64,000 nucleotides of DNA from C-114 sp963745405 (GCA_963745405.1 CAVUWY010000002.1:2418001-2482000), one strand, 5' to 3'. Shown: positions 25,692 through 35,520, numbered from the stretch's first letter. Made by a program: numbers and translations. Notes: a model not told the origin generated them from the letters alone.

Positions 25692-27294
25692 ATGACGGCG
25701 GCTCCGACGGCCATCGCGGCGCCCGAGACAGGCTCGGCGAGCCCGCGCGTCGCCATCCTCCTCGCCATGGCGATGTTCGTCCTCGTGGTCGACACCTCGC
25801 TCATGAACGTGTCGATCTCGGCGGTCGTCCGCGACCTGCAGACGACCGTCAGCGGCGTGCAGTCGGCGATCGCCCTCGAGGCCCTCGTCTCGGCCGCCTT
25901 CATCCTCATCAGCAGCAAGGTCGGCGACCTCATCGGGCGGAAGAAGGCCTATGTGCTCGGCCTCCTCGGCTACGGGATCGGCGCCCTGGCGATGACGCTC
26001 GCCCAGGATCTCCGGGCGGTCATCATCTTCTGGGCGATCCTCGGCGGGCTCGGTGCGTCACTCCTCCTGCCGGCGATGCAGTCGCTCATCCACGGCAACT
26101 TCGAAGGGGCCGCCCAGAAGCGGGCGTACGCACTGGTCGGCGCCTCGGCCGCGATCGCCGCGGCGATCGGCCCCCTGCTCGGTGGCTTCATCACGACGTT
26201 CCTGTCGTGGCGGGTCGGATTCCTCCTCGAGATCGTCGTCATCGCCGTCGTCCTGGCCGGCATCCGGTCGGTCCGCGATGCGCCCTACACCGGGACCGCG
26301 CGGCATCGACGTGGTCGGGGCCGTCTTCTCGGTCCTCGGGATGGGCGGGATCGTGCTCGGCATCCTCGTCTGGCAGGAAGGCGGAGAGGCGGTCCTCCTG
26401 TTCATCGCGGTCGGCGCGGTCGCGCTCGGGTCGCTGGGCTGGTGGCTGCTCCGGCAGAAGCGGCTGGGGAACCTGCCGCTGATCGACCCGGACCTGTTCC
26501 GCTCGAAGATCTTCCGCATCGGCATCACCCAGCAGGGGCTGCAGCAGATCGCCCTCGGCGGCGCGATGATCGCCCTGCCGATCTACCTCCAGATGGTCCT
26601 CGAGTACAACGCCCTCCAGGCGGGCCTGTCCCTCGCGCCCCTCTCGCTCAGCATGTTCGCGGTCGCGATCCTCGCCGGGCGGAGGGCCGGGAATCGCCGC
26701 CCGAGCAGCATCGTCCGGGCCGGCTTCGGACTGCTCAGTCTCGGGATGGCAGCCCTGCTGCCGCTCGTGCCTCGGGCCGACTCGGGCCTGTGGCTCGCGA
26801 TCCCGCTCCTCATCGCCGGCTCCGGCCTCGGCCTGCTCGTGTCGCAGCTCAACAACTACACGCTCGCCCCGATCTCCGAGGAGCGGATCAGTGAAGCCGC
26901 CGGGGTGAATTCGGCGGCCGGCTCGTTCGGCTTGTCGTTCGGGCTGGCCCTCGCCGGCGGGCTGATGATGGCGACGCTCGCCTTCTCCTTCACCAACATG
27001 GCCGCCGCGAGCGTGGTCCTCGACCCGGCGGAACAGCAGCAGGTCGCCACCGCGCTCGACGAGGACGCCCAGGTGATGAGCAACACCCAGCTCGCCGAGC
27101 AACTGGTGGGTCAGCCGGCCGATGTCCAGGCCGAGATCATCCGCATCAACACGGAGGCTCGCCACCTCGCCCTCCAGGTGGCCCTGCTCGTGCCGCTCCT
27201 GGCCGGCCTCTTCGGCCTCGTCAATTCGTTCCGCATGATGCGATTGCCGGACGTCGCTCCGTCCGCGGCCGTGGAGGGCCTGGTCCTCGGCTGA
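25692..27294 (+). pseudogene. MFS drug transporter (EmrB/QacA type), frameshifted near 26295
   Basis: The protein is a 14-segment-type major facilitator, split over two frames. Frame one, from about ATG 25692, encodes MFVLVVDTSLMNVSISAVV, the motif A loop GDLIGRKKAYVLGL, and runs to VRDAPYTG. Frame two continues without a gap as PRGIDVVGAVFSVLGMGG to the stop at 27292-27294. Removing a single base near 26295 (in a GGGACC context) would rejoin the frames, so the lesion is a one-base insertion. It may be a real mutation or an assembly error. Both halves keep good protein-coding character, so any inactivation is recent. An antiporter role against drugs would be expected of the intact protein. 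Confidence 0.82.
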
Positions 27295-27427
27295 CCGCGC
27301 ACGTCGTGGAGTCGCGGCCAGCGGTCCTCAGGCGATACTCAGGGATCGCGACGCCGGGGTGACGATGACCGGGTAGGTTCCTCGGTACTGGCCGCGCGTG
27401 CGACCGCTGGTTCGGAGGGGGACCGCC

Positions 27428-27562
27428 ATGGAAGGATCCCGGTCCGGCTTCGTGACGGCACGGCCGGCTGCCGTCCTCACGATCGCCTTCGTGATCGCCG
27501 CCTGCTCGTCGAGCGCGACGCCCAATCCGACGGCGCCGCCCACCCAGGCGGAGGTCGCGTAG
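27428..27562 (+). CDS. Small lipoprotein (44 residues)
   Basis: ATG 27428 follows a GGAGGGGG ribosome site. The product is a signal peptide (AVLTIAFVIAAC) with a lipobox cysteine followed by a short Ser/Thr/Pro tail, ending at TAG 27560-27562. Nothing else is encoded, so the mature peptide has about 18 residues. It may be a real micro-lipoprotein or the remnant of a longer lipoprotein. The tRNA-Lys gene follows on the other strand, its end within six bases of this stop codon. Confidence is moderate because of the short length. Confidence 0.5.
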   Translation: MEGSRSGFVTARPAAVLTIAFVIAACSSSATPNPTAPPTQAEVA

Positions 27563-27567
27563 AACGC

Positions 27568-27642
27568 TGGTGAGCCGGGGGAGATTCGAACTCCCAACCA
27601 AGTGATTAAGAGTCACTTGCTCTGCCGTTGAGCTACCGGCCC
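27568..27642 (-). tRNA. tRNA-Lys (anticodon CTT)
   Basis: On the minus strand the sequence folds as a full cloverleaf: seven-base acceptor stem (one G-U pair), D arm GCTC/GAGC, anticodon stem AGTGA/TCACT with loop CTCTTAA, and T arm GGGAG/CTCCC with loop TTCGAAT. The anticodon is CTT, reading AAG lysine codons. The terminal CCA (27568-27570) is encoded. No other tRNA is adjacent. Confidence 0.97.
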
Positions 27643-27882
27643 GGGCGGATGATACCGCAGGAGGCGGTCGCGGCTGCCTCGCATGGCGCCCGCCGCCCCA
27701 GGCACGGGGAAGCCCCGTGATGCCGACACCCCCCCGTGCCGATGTGGGCCTTGGTCACTCTGCCCGTCGACGAGCAGCTCCTACGGTATCCGCGCGGCCT
27801 CAAGAAACCCCGTAGTCCTGACGTGGTTCGCGACCGCTCAGGGATGTAGGTTGAGACTCAGCTACCGCTGAGGAGGCTGCCG

Positions 27883-28605
27883 ATGGGAACCGCACTGCTG
27901 GACCCGCATGTCGATGCGGCCGATCGCCCCGACCCTGCGTCCTCGATCCGCGTCGGGGCGGCCTTCGTCACTGGGATCGTCGAAGGGCGGTTCGACGTCA
28001 TCGAGGGCCTGTTCGCGCCTCAGGTCCGCTTTCGTGCCGTGACGCCGAACACCGTTCGTGAAGCCGGATCGGCTCGGGCGGCGCGGGCCGTCGTGGAGGA
28101 CTGGTTCGGCGGGACCGATCGCCGTCAGCTCGTGACGTCGAGCGTTGGCCTCATCGCCGACCGGGTCACCGTCGACTACCGCCTTCGGCTCCGCGAGAAC
28201 GGCGAGATACGGACGGTCGAGCAGCATGCCTTCGCCGTCATCAGGGCCGATCGGATCGCAGGACGTGTGGCTCCTCTGCTCCGGGTTCTGCTCCGCTTCG
28301 AGTCGGTTCTCGTGAGCGGGGACCCGTCGGCGTCGGCCGGCGCGGACCGAGGCTCGACGTTCGAAGCCGAGCGCCATCTCGATGCGCTCGGCCTGAGCTG
28401 CGCGACCCTCACCCCGGAGATCCGGAACCAGGTCATGGCGCTCGAACCGGGTCATCTCCTCGAGATCCTCACCGACGACCCGTCCGCCGAGGAGGCCCTC
28501 GGGTCGTGGACCCGACTCACGGGCAACGAGCTGGTCGGGCGTGAGGCAGCCGGGGACGAGGCATTCCGCCTCTACATCAGGCGTTCCACCACACGGGCCC
28601 GCTGA
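27883..28605 (+). CDS. SnoaL-like domain fused to a TusA-like domain
   Basis: 240 residues, with an AGGAGG ribosome site six bases before ATG 27883 and a TAGGTT -10 element at 27847-27852. Residues about 20-140 look like a SnoaL/NTF2 cone (FVTGIVEGRFDVIEGLFAPQVRFRAV, then VVEDWFGGTD). Residues about 160-235 resemble TusA/SirA sulfur carriers: HLDALGLSCATLTPEIRNQV, LEPGHLLEILTDDPSAEEAL and TGNELVGREAAGDEAFRLYI. The single cysteine sits where TusA has its persulfide cysteine, but the usual C-P-x-P is C-A-T-L-T-P. A DsrE-type gene follows 23 bases downstream, a frequent TusA partner in sulfur relay. The activity of the fusion is unknown. Confidence 0.75.
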   Translation: MGTALLDPHVDAADRPDPASSIRVGAAFVTGIVEGRFDVIEGLFAPQVRFRAVTPNTVREAGSARAARAVVEDWFGGTDRRQLVTSSVGLIADRVTVDYRLRLRENGEIRTVEQHAFAVIRADRIAGRVAPLLRVLLRFESVLVSGDPSASAGADRGSTFEAERHLDALGLSCATLTPEIRNQVMALEPGHLLEILTDDPSAEEALGSWTRLTGNELVGREAAGDEAFRLYIRRSTTRAR

Positions 28606-28628
28606 CGGGCGATAGAAGAGGAGATCCG

Positions 28629-28988
28629 ATGTCGAGGATGCTCATCAACGCAACGCACGGCCCCGACGACCCGGAGCGCGCGACCCTGGCGTTCGTGACC
28701 GCCAACGTCGCCGCCACGGCGGACCAGGACACGATCGTGCTGCTCACCATCGATGGTGCGTGGCTTGCGGTGAAGGGCCGAGCCGACGAGGTCGCGGCGG
28801 ACACGCTGCCGGCCCTGGTCGACGTGCGGGCCCAGTTCGTCGCCGCGGGCGGGCGTATCTGGCTCTGCGGGGCCTGCGCCAAGCCGCGGGGGATCACCAC
28901 GGACGACCTGGTCGACGGAGCGACGATCGTCAGCGCGGCCCAGATCGTCGAGGTTCTCGCTCAGGGCGCCGGTTCGCTGTCCTTCTGA
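28629..28988 (+). CDS. DsrE-family protein
   Basis: 119 residues. Pattern of DsrE/DsrF-like Rossmann-type proteins: MSRMLINATHGPDDPERATL at the N-terminus, a central strand TIVLLTIDGAWLAVKG, and the cysteine motif GGRIWLCGACAKPRGIT in the position of the catalytic cysteine of the family. Two cysteines (C-x2-C) occur there. DsrE proteins hand sulfur between carriers such as TusA and its acceptors. A GAGGAGA ribosome site precedes the gene. It lies in an apparent operon with the SnoaL-TusA fusion and a surface lipoprotein. Confidence 0.85.
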   Translation: MSRMLINATHGPDDPERATLAFVTANVAATADQDTIVLLTIDGAWLAVKGRADEVAADTLPALVDVRAQFVAAGGRIWLCGACAKPRGITTDDLVDGATIVSAAQIVEVLAQGAGSLSF

Positions 28989-29004
28989 ACCCGAAAGAGG
29001 AGAG

Positions 29005-30114
29005 ATGGCGCCCAGACCGTTGCGTGTGATGATCCGGAGGTCGCCGGCTCTGATCCTCGGGCTGTTCATCGCTGCCTGTTCGGGCTCGTCCGGAGCGTCC
29101 TGGACCCCGGTCTCGGGTTTCCCGGATGCGGATGGCTCGACGATCGGCGGGGTCGCCGCCGGGTCCGCGTCGTTCGTGGCTGTCGGGCAGGCCCCGTTCT
29201 CGGGCGAGACGAACCACGCCGCTGTCTGGACGTCGCCGGACGGCAAGGCGTGGACCCGGGTCGCGGACGACCCGAGCTTCTCGATGCACCTCATGAACGG
29301 CGTCGCGTCGGGGCCGTCGGGCTGGACGGCGGTCGGCGGGTCGTGCGGGAACGGCGAGTGCTTCGACGAGACCGTTTGGACATCGACGGACGGGCAGACG
29401 TGGCATGAGGCGGCGCCCCTCCCGGTGGAGCAGACGTACTACGCGGTGAGTCATGTCGTCGCTGCCGGTGGACCCGGCTGGATCGTCGGCGGCTGGCGGG
29501 TCGGCAGCGACGCTGCTGACAGGCGTCCGGCTATCTGGACGACGGCAGACGGCTCGTCATGGACGGAGGCGACCGTAGACCTTCCGTCCGACGGTTCGCT
29601 GCACGGGAGCCTTTCGGGGCTGGCGGTGGGCGCGGGAATCGATGTCGCGGTGGGTCTCGCCCAATCCGACACCAGCCGCTCGGCGGCGGTATGGATCTCC
29701 ACGGACGGCAAGGACTGGAGCCCGGTCACCGCCGACGCGTCGTTCTCTGGAGCGCTCATGAACTCGGTCGTGGCGGGTGGTCCGGGCTTCGTCGCGGTCG
29801 GCCGCGACGGTTCCGGCGCGGCCGTCTGGACCTCGACCGACGGATCCTCCTGGAAGGCGGAGCCCGCGGGCCCCGGGTTCGCCGGGGCGCAGATGCTGTC
29901 GATCGCGGCCAGTGGGGGGAGGTTCGTCGCGGTCGGCTACGACTCGAACACCGCGCTCGTCTGGACCTCGAAGGACGGGATGACGTGGACCCAGTCTTCT
30001 CCGGCGTCCGACATGGCCGGTGCCCAGGCGCTGAGCACGGCGATCGGTGCAGCCACCGATGTCGTCGTCGGGGCCTCGTCCAGCTCGGCCAAGGCGTGGA
30101 CAGCGGCCCACTGA
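29005..30114 (+). CDS. Lipoprotein with sialidase/BNR-like beta-propeller repeats
   Basis: 369 residues. A twin-arginine-like, basic N-terminus (PLRVMIRRSPALIL) leads to a lipobox (FIAAC). Then come about six repeats built on 'aavWtSpDGkaWtrv' (AVWTSPDGKAWTRVADD, TVWTSTDGQTWHEA, AIWTTADGSSWTEA, AVWISTDGKDWSPV and later copies), each about 48 residues. These are Asp-box-like blades of a beta-propeller. Such surface propellers bind or sense ligands; no glycosidase active-site residues were identified. The gene follows the DsrE gene by 16 bases with a GAGGAGA ribosome site, so it belongs to the same operon. Confidence 0.85.
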   Translation: MAPRPLRVMIRRSPALILGLFIAACSGSSGASWTPVSGFPDADGSTIGGVAAGSASFVAVGQAPFSGETNHAAVWTSPDGKAWTRVADDPSFSMHLMNGVASGPSGWTAVGGSCGNGECFDETVWTSTDGQTWHEAAPLPVEQTYYAVSHVVAAGGPGWIVGGWRVGSDAADRRPAIWTTADGSSWTEATVDLPSDGSLHGSLSGLAVGAGIDVAVGLAQSDTSRSAAVWISTDGKDWSPVTADASFSGALMNSVVAGGPGFVAVGRDGSGAAVWTSTDGSSWKAEPAGPGFAGAQMLSIAASGGRFVAVGYDSNTALVWTSKDGMTWTQSSPASDMAGAQALSTAIGAATDVVVGASSSSAKAWTAAH

Positions 30115-30186
30115 TGCGCTTCCGCCGGACGGGTCGATGTCGGCGGCCGCCGTCGGCCGAACCCGGTCCTCGACCGGGCCGGACGC

Positions 30187-30192
30187 TATAGT
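30187..30192 (+). promoter_or_regulatory. -10 element TATAGT upstream of the LuxR regulator gene
   Basis: A near-consensus -10. It predicts a transcript start near 30199 and an 18-base leader holding GGGAGG before ATG 30217. I see no good -35 box. Confidence 0.55.
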
Positions 30193-30216
30193 CGATCGCC
30201 CGGGAGGCGTTCCAGG

Positions 30217-33153
30217 ATGCATACACGGCTCGTCGGCCGCGATCGTGAGCTGGCGGCCGTTCGTCAGGCGATCGCGTCGACACGCCGGAGGCGTGGCGGC
30301 CTCCTCCTCATCGCGGGCGACACCGGGATCGGCAAGACCGCACTCGTCGATCAGGCGGTCGATCAGCGCGGCCTCGTGGTCCTCCGCGGAGCTGCCGCCA
30401 GGACGCCGGGTCGCCCGTTCGAACCCCTGATCCAGGCGATCCACGCTCATCCAGCCTGGTCGTCGCGCGGAGACGGAGCGCTCCGCCGTGCCGCCATCGG
30501 CGCCGAGGCCCGCGACGCGCTCCGCACGATGCTCGGCGTACCGACCAAGGGCGCGGACCCGGCCGACGAGCTCGAGGCAGTGACACCGCTTGGATCGACC
30601 GACGGCCCGGCCGGCGATGTGACGATCGGGATCGTTCAGCTCGTCTGCGAGCTCGCACGTCAGACGCCCCTCGTCATCGTCGTCGACGACCTGCAGGCGG
30701 CCGACCTCGCCACCCTCGATGCCATGGAGAAGTTCGCTGAGGCCGGCACTCGTGAGGCATTCCTCGTGATCGGAGTCCTGCGCACCGATGAACTCCCGCG
30801 GGGGAACCCGGTTCGCAGACTCCGGGTCGAGCTCCGGCGACGCGGTCGGCTCAACGAGCTCGTGCTCGGTCCGCTCGACGCGGTGGCGACCGCCGAGCTT
30901 GCGACGAGGGTCCTCAAGGCGAGCCCGGTGCCTGAGCTTGCCGTCCGGTTGGTGGATCGGAGCCAGGGCCTGCCGCTGTTCGTCGAGGAGCTGGCGGCCG
31001 CGCTGGTAGCCGAGGGCGCGGTCTCGACAACAGACGGGGTAGCCACGCTCGTCCGGGCCGACCTGCCGATCCCGGAGACGTTGCGTGACAGCATCATGGT
31101 CAGGTTCGAGGGCCTGACGGCAGCAGAACTCGGGGCCATCTCGACGGCCGCGCTGGTCGGCGACCCGATCGACAGTGTCCTGGTCGATTCTCTCGTGCCC
31201 GATGTGCCCGGCTGGATCGACACGGGACTCGAGCGGGGGATCCTCACCACGGCCGACGAAGGCACGGTGTCGTTCCGCCACAGCCTCGTCCGCGAGGTCC
31301 TGGTCGACGAGGTGCCCGCCCCCGATCGACGAGCGCGCCACCGTCAGATCGCGACCGCACTGGCCGAGCGCGGTGCCCCTGCGCTCGTGGTGGCCGATCA
31401 CTGGCTTCGTGGCGGAGATCCCGATCGGGCCGTCCCCCGGTTCCTCGATGCCGCCGACGCCTTCGTGGCCGTCCATGCATATCGGGACGCCGCCACCGCG
31501 TACCGTCGAGCCCTCGACGAGGACCGAGCGATGCTGCGCTCGCGGGTCGCGATCCTGGAACGACTCGGCGAATGCGAGGAGCTTGCGGGCGCGCCACGGG
31601 AGGCGGCCCGCGTCTGGGCGGCGGTCGCAGCAGAGCGCGCCGCGACGGGCCAGATGGAACTCGCCGCGAACGCCCACGCCCGGCGGGCCAGGGCGCTCGA
31701 GATCCAGGGCCGCTGGACTCAGGCCCTGGAGGCACGGATAACGGCCGCCGACGCCTTCGCGGACGCCGGCCTGCCGGGGGCGGCTGCCACCGAACGCCTC
31801 GCGGCCGCTGCGCATCTCCGTTCGGCGGCGAGTTTCAGGGCTGCGCTGGAGCTCCTCGCGGTCGCCCACGCCGAGGCCGTTCAGGCGGATCGACCCGACC
31901 TCGTCGCACGTGCGACCGGGCTCGAAGGCAACGTGCTCGCCCGGTCCGGGCGGACCGACGACGGGTTGGCGCTCGTCCGGCGTGGCCTCGCCCTGGCGCT
32001 CGACGGTGGTCTCACGGCTCCGGCTGCCGAGCTCTATCAGCGCCTCGCCAATTCTCTCGAGCACGCGGGCCGCTACGACCCGGCTCACCTCGCCTATCTC
32101 GAGGGCGCCGAATACTGCCGGACCCAGTCGATGGAACCGACCGCCCAGCTCTGCCTGGCCTGCATGGCGGTCGTCCTGTGGCAGACCGGGCACTGGCATG
32201 GCTCCGAACAGACCTCGCGCGGTGTGCTCGCCTCGGCAGACGCGACGCCGCATGCTCGGACCGTCGCCGAGGGGATGCTCGGGCTGGTCGCCGCGCTCCG
32301 GGGCGGGACGGCTCGCGCCCGCCCGCATCTCGAGGCCGCGCTGCAGATGGCCCGCCACATCGAGCTGGTGGCGATGGAGCTGACATCGACGTGGGGACTC
32401 GCGCTGTGCGATCGGCTCGACGGCGACACGACGTCAGTCACCGAGCGATGCGCGCACATCCTCGAGCGCTGGTCGCGGACAGAGGAATGCCACTACGTGG
32501 TGCCACCGCTGCGCTGGGCGGCGGCCACCTTCGGCGACCTCGGCGACGCCGCCGGCGCACGGGCATGCGTGGATGCGCTTGCCCGGGTGGCCGCCCGGAC
32601 TGCCCAGCCCGAGCCCGTCGCGGCATTCGCCGCCGCTCTCGGCTCGGCGGCGACCGTCGAGGGAGACACGGAAGCGGCGGCGGAGCATCTCGCCAGCGCC
32701 CTGCACACGATCTCCGGCTGCGACCTGCCCCTCGCCCGGGCCGAGATCGGCCGACGTGCCGGACTGGCCTTCGTGCGGGTCGGGCGCCGCGAGGACGGCA
32801 TCGCGGCTCTCGTCACGGCCGCGCGGACGGCTCGACGGATCGGAGCGACACCGCTCGGCACGGAGATCGCTGCCGATCTGGCCGGGCTGCAGGAGTCGGT
32901 CGAACGGCGGCTCGGAGGCCGGGAGGCCCGCCGACTGGCCAGCGGCGGGTTGACCCGCCGCGAGATCGAGGTCCTTCACCTCGTCGCCCGTGGCATGACG
33001 AGCCGGGACATCGGCCGGACCCTGTTCCTGAGCCCACGGACGGTGGAGATGCACGTCGGGAGCGCGCTCGTCAAGCTCGACTGCCGGACCAGGGCGGAGG
33101 CGGTCCAACGGCTCACGAAGCTCGAGGCGTCGGCGGCCGCGCCGCTCGCCTGA
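30217..33153 (+). CDS. Large LuxR-family regulator with AAA ATPase domain (LAL/MalT type)
   Basis: 978 residues. N-terminal AAA+ signal-transduction ATPase: LVGRDRELAAVRQAI, Walker A GDTGIGKT, Walker B-like PLVIVVDDLQAADLATLD. A long helical TPR-like region follows (residues about 400-880) with repeated Ala-rich helices. The C-terminus is a LuxR helix-turn-helix: GLTRREIEVLHLVARGMTSR then LSPRTVEMHVGSALVKL. Such proteins bind an inducer and ATP, assemble and activate transcription. It has its own promoter just after the propeller lipoprotein gene and could control the sulfur-relay operon upstream, which is inference. Confidence 0.92.
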   Translation: MHTRLVGRDRELAAVRQAIASTRRRRGGLLLIAGDTGIGKTALVDQAVDQRGLVVLRGAAARTPGRPFEPLIQAIHAHPAWSSRGDGALRRAAIGAEARDALRTMLGVPTKGADPADELEAVTPLGSTDGPAGDVTIGIVQLVCELARQTPLVIVVDDLQAADLATLDAMEKFAEAGTREAFLVIGVLRTDELPRGNPVRRLRVELRRRGRLNELVLGPLDAVATAELATRVLKASPVPELAVRLVDRSQGLPLFVEELAAALVAEGAVSTTDGVATLVRADLPIPETLRDSIMVRFEGLTAAELGAISTAALVGDPIDSVLVDSLVPDVPGWIDTGLERGILTTADEGTVSFRHSLVREVLVDEVPAPDRRARHRQIATALAERGAPALVVADHWLRGGDPDRAVPRFLDAADAFVAVHAYRDAATAYRRALDEDRAMLRSRVAILERLGECEELAGAPREAARVWAAVAAERAATGQMELAANAHARRARALEIQGRWTQALEARITAADAFADAGLPGAAATERLAAAAHLRSAASFRAALELLAVAHAEAVQADRPDLVARATGLEGNVLARSGRTDDGLALVRRGLALALDGGLTAPAAELYQRLANSLEHAGRYDPAHLAYLEGAEYCRTQSMEPTAQLCLACMAVVLWQTGHWHGSEQTSRGVLASADATPHARTVAEGMLGLVAALRGGTARARPHLEAALQMARHIELVAMELTSTWGLALCDRLDGDTTSVTERCAHILERWSRTEECHYVVPPLRWAAATFGDLGDAAGARACVDALARVAARTAQPEPVAAFAAALGSAATVEGDTEAAAEHLASALHTISGCDLPLARAEIGRRAGLAFVRVGRREDGIAALVTAARTARRIGATPLGTEIAADLAGLQESVERRLGGREARRLASGGLTRREIEVLHLVARGMTSRDIGRTLFLSPRTVEMHVGSALVKLDCRTRAEAVQRLTKLEASAAAPLA

Positions 33154-33216
33154 GGCTTCCTCGGGGACGACCGCACCCGAAGAGCGGAGCCTCGATGGCC
33201 GGGCGAGACGCCGATT

Positions 33217-35520
33217 TCAGGCCGCAGCAGACTCCGGTCCGCGGTCCGGGGCCGGAGCGCCTGGCTCCGCGCCGTCCGGGCCCTCGTCGACCTCGATGGT
33301 GATGTGAGGCAGCCAGCCGAGCCAGCCCGGCAGCCACCAGTTCCAGTCGCCGAGGAGGCGCATCGTCGCCGGCAGGAGCAGGCTCCGGATGACCGTCGCG
33401 TCGACGAAGATCGCCACCGCCAGGCCGAGACCGAGCTGCTTGATGATCGTCAGCTGGAGCGTCACGAAGACGGCGAAGACGACGACCATGATCGCTGCCG
33501 CGCTGGTGACCGTGCCGGCCGTGATCGCGATGCCCCGGGCGACGGCCATATCCGACGAGTGCCCCCGGTCCCGGAACTCCTTGATCCGGCTGAGGATGAA
33601 GACGTGGTAGTCCATCGACAGGCCGAACAGGATCGTGAACACGAAGATCGGCACGAAGGACTCGATGACCCCCGGCTGCACCCCGAGCTGGTCGCCGAAC
33701 CAGCCCTCCTGGAAGACGAGGACGAGGACGCCGAAGGCGGTCGCCGTCGACAGGAGGTTGAGCAGGATCGCCTTGATGGGGATCACGAGTGAGCGGAACA
33801 CGACGAGCAGGAGGAGGAACGAGAGGGTCAGGACGAAAAGGATGACCTGGGGCACGCCGGTCACGTAGAGCTGGGTCGCGTCGAAGGCGTAGGCCGCGTC
33901 GCCGGTGATGAGGGCCTGGACGTTCGGCAGTGAGCCGAAGGCAGCCGGGACGGTCTCGGACCGGACCTTCGTCACGATGTCCCAGTTCGACCGGTCGTTC
34001 TGCCCGCCCGCCATCGTGTAGGACAGGAGGGCGACCGTGCCGTCGGTCGAGAGTTGGGTGTTGGTCGGCTCCGAGATGCCGGGGATGGCGAGGACAGCCT
34101 TCGAGAAGGCCGCGATGGCGTCCTTGGTCGGCTGCTCATCGGCGTGGGTCACCACGGCCTGCAGCTGGAGGGTCGTGCCGTTCGGCCACTTCTCCTGCAT
34201 GAGCTTGATCGCCTGGACCGAATCGAGGCTGGGCGGGAACGAGGTCAGGTCGCTCGAGCCGAGGGTGAGGCGGGTGACCGGGAAGGCGACGACGAGGAGG
34301 ACCGCCGCGGCGACGATGAACGTGACCGCCGGGTGGCGCATCGCCCCGCCCACGACCCGGCTCCAGATGCCACTGCCCTCGGGGCGCTCCCGGCCGAAGT
34401 ACGGGATCCGGCCGGCGTTGACCCGCTTCCCGAGGAGCGACAGGACGGCGGGCAGGAACGTCAGCGAGCCGATGACGGCGATGGCGACGACCGAGATCGT
34501 CCCGATGGCCATCGACTTGAACAGCGGGTCGTCGAGGAGGAACAGGCCGCCGAGCGAGATCGCGACCGCGAGCCCTGAGAAGAAGACGGCCCGGCCCGCG
34601 GTGCCGGAGGCGGTGTGGATGGCCTCCTGCTTCGTCCGTCCGCGGCGGAGCTCGGCCCGGAAGCGGCTCAGCATGAAGAGCGAGTAGTCGACCGCGACGG
34701 CCAGCCCGATGAGCACGACGAGCTGGCTCGCGTACGGACTGACGGGAGCCACGAACTGGCTGTACAGGCCGAGGACGCCGAACGCGCCGAGGAGCGCGGT
34801 GATGGCGAGGATGAGGGGGATGACGGCCGCGACGACGGCGCCGAAGGCGATGAGGAGGATGGCGAACGTCAGCGGGATGGTGATCTTGAGCGAACCGTCG
34901 AGGTCGTTGTTTACGAGCGTACTGATCTCGTCGTTGGCGAGGGCGTTCGAGAGGCCGTGCACCGCCAGGCCGGGGTTGGCGGCGCGGATCGCGTCGAGCG
35001 TGGCCGGCACCGGTGCGAGCCGCTGGGTGAGGACATCGCCGTCGCCGTCCGCTGTGGCGACGATCCGGACCGTCGAACCGTCCGGCGAGACGAGCCCTGC
35101 TTCGGCCGGTGCCGTCGTCGGATCGTCCACCCGGGCGAAGGTCGGGCCGGTCGTGCCGTCGACGGTCGACTGGAGAGCGGTGAGCTTGGCGACCGCGTCG
35201 GTCACGGCCTGCTTGTAGGCAGGGTCGGCCAGCGTCCCGTTGGGGTTCGAGATGATGACGTAGACGGGCTGGGTCGGCGCCGCCTTGGGGCCCGCGTCGT
35301 TGAAGACGTCGTAGGCGTGGGCCGCCTCGTACTTCGCCCGCTGGTCCTGCGACACCGCGCCCTGGGCGTTCGTCCCGCCGGCCAGGCCGCTGGCGACGAA
35401 CAGGCCGATCGTGAAGACGAACCAGAGGGCGAGGACGGGCCAGGAGTGACGGGCGCTCCAGCCGGCGACCCGGACGGTCCATGGGTCGCGCGGCGGACGG
35501 GGCTGGACGGGGGTCGACAT
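33217..35520 (-). CDS. MMPL/RND-superfamily membrane transporter
   Basis: 767 residues, two RND halves each with one membrane segment, a large extracytoplasmic domain and a cluster of five to six segments. The family's central motifs are GLAVAVDYSLFMLSRF in half one and FGLSMDYHVFILSRIKEFR in half two, each with the D-Y pair used in proton relay. Related to mycobacterial MmpL and Bacillus YdfJ proteins that export lipids or drugs. The gene is convergent with the LuxR regulator gene and stands alone. A GGAGA ribosome site precedes ATG 35520. Substrate unknown. Confidence 0.93.
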   Translation of the reverse strand: MSTPVQPRPPRDPWTVRVAGWSARHSWPVLALWFVFTIGLFVASGLAGGTNAQGAVSQDQRAKYEAAHAYDVFNDAGPKAAPTQPVYVIISNPNGTLADPAYKQAVTDAVAKLTALQSTVDGTTGPTFARVDDPTTAPAEAGLVSPDGSTVRIVATADGDGDVLTQRLAPVPATLDAIRAANPGLAVHGLSNALANDEISTLVNNDLDGSLKITIPLTFAILLIAFGAVVAAVIPLILAITALLGAFGVLGLYSQFVAPVSPYASQLVVLIGLAVAVDYSLFMLSRFRAELRRGRTKQEAIHTASGTAGRAVFFSGLAVAISLGGLFLLDDPLFKSMAIGTISVVAIAVIGSLTFLPAVLSLLGKRVNAGRIPYFGRERPEGSGIWSRVVGGAMRHPAVTFIVAAAVLLVVAFPVTRLTLGSSDLTSFPPSLDSVQAIKLMQEKWPNGTTLQLQAVVTHADEQPTKDAIAAFSKAVLAIPGISEPTNTQLSTDGTVALLSYTMAGGQNDRSNWDIVTKVRSETVPAAFGSLPNVQALITGDAAYAFDATQLYVTGVPQVILFVLTLSFLLLLVVFRSLVIPIKAILLNLLSTATAFGVLVLVFQEGWFGDQLGVQPGVIESFVPIFVFTILFGLSMDYHVFILSRIKEFRDRGHSSDMAVARGIAITAGTVTSAAAIMVVVFAVFVTLQLTIIKQLGLGLAVAIFVDATVIRSLLLPATMRLLGDWNWWLPGWLGWLPHITIEVDEGPDGAEPGAPAPDRGPESAAA

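Noticed and set aside
29557..32358. Open frame of 933 codons opposite the LuxR regulator
   Set aside because: Antisense to a full-length AAA-LuxR gene; Arg/Gly-rich low-complexity product.
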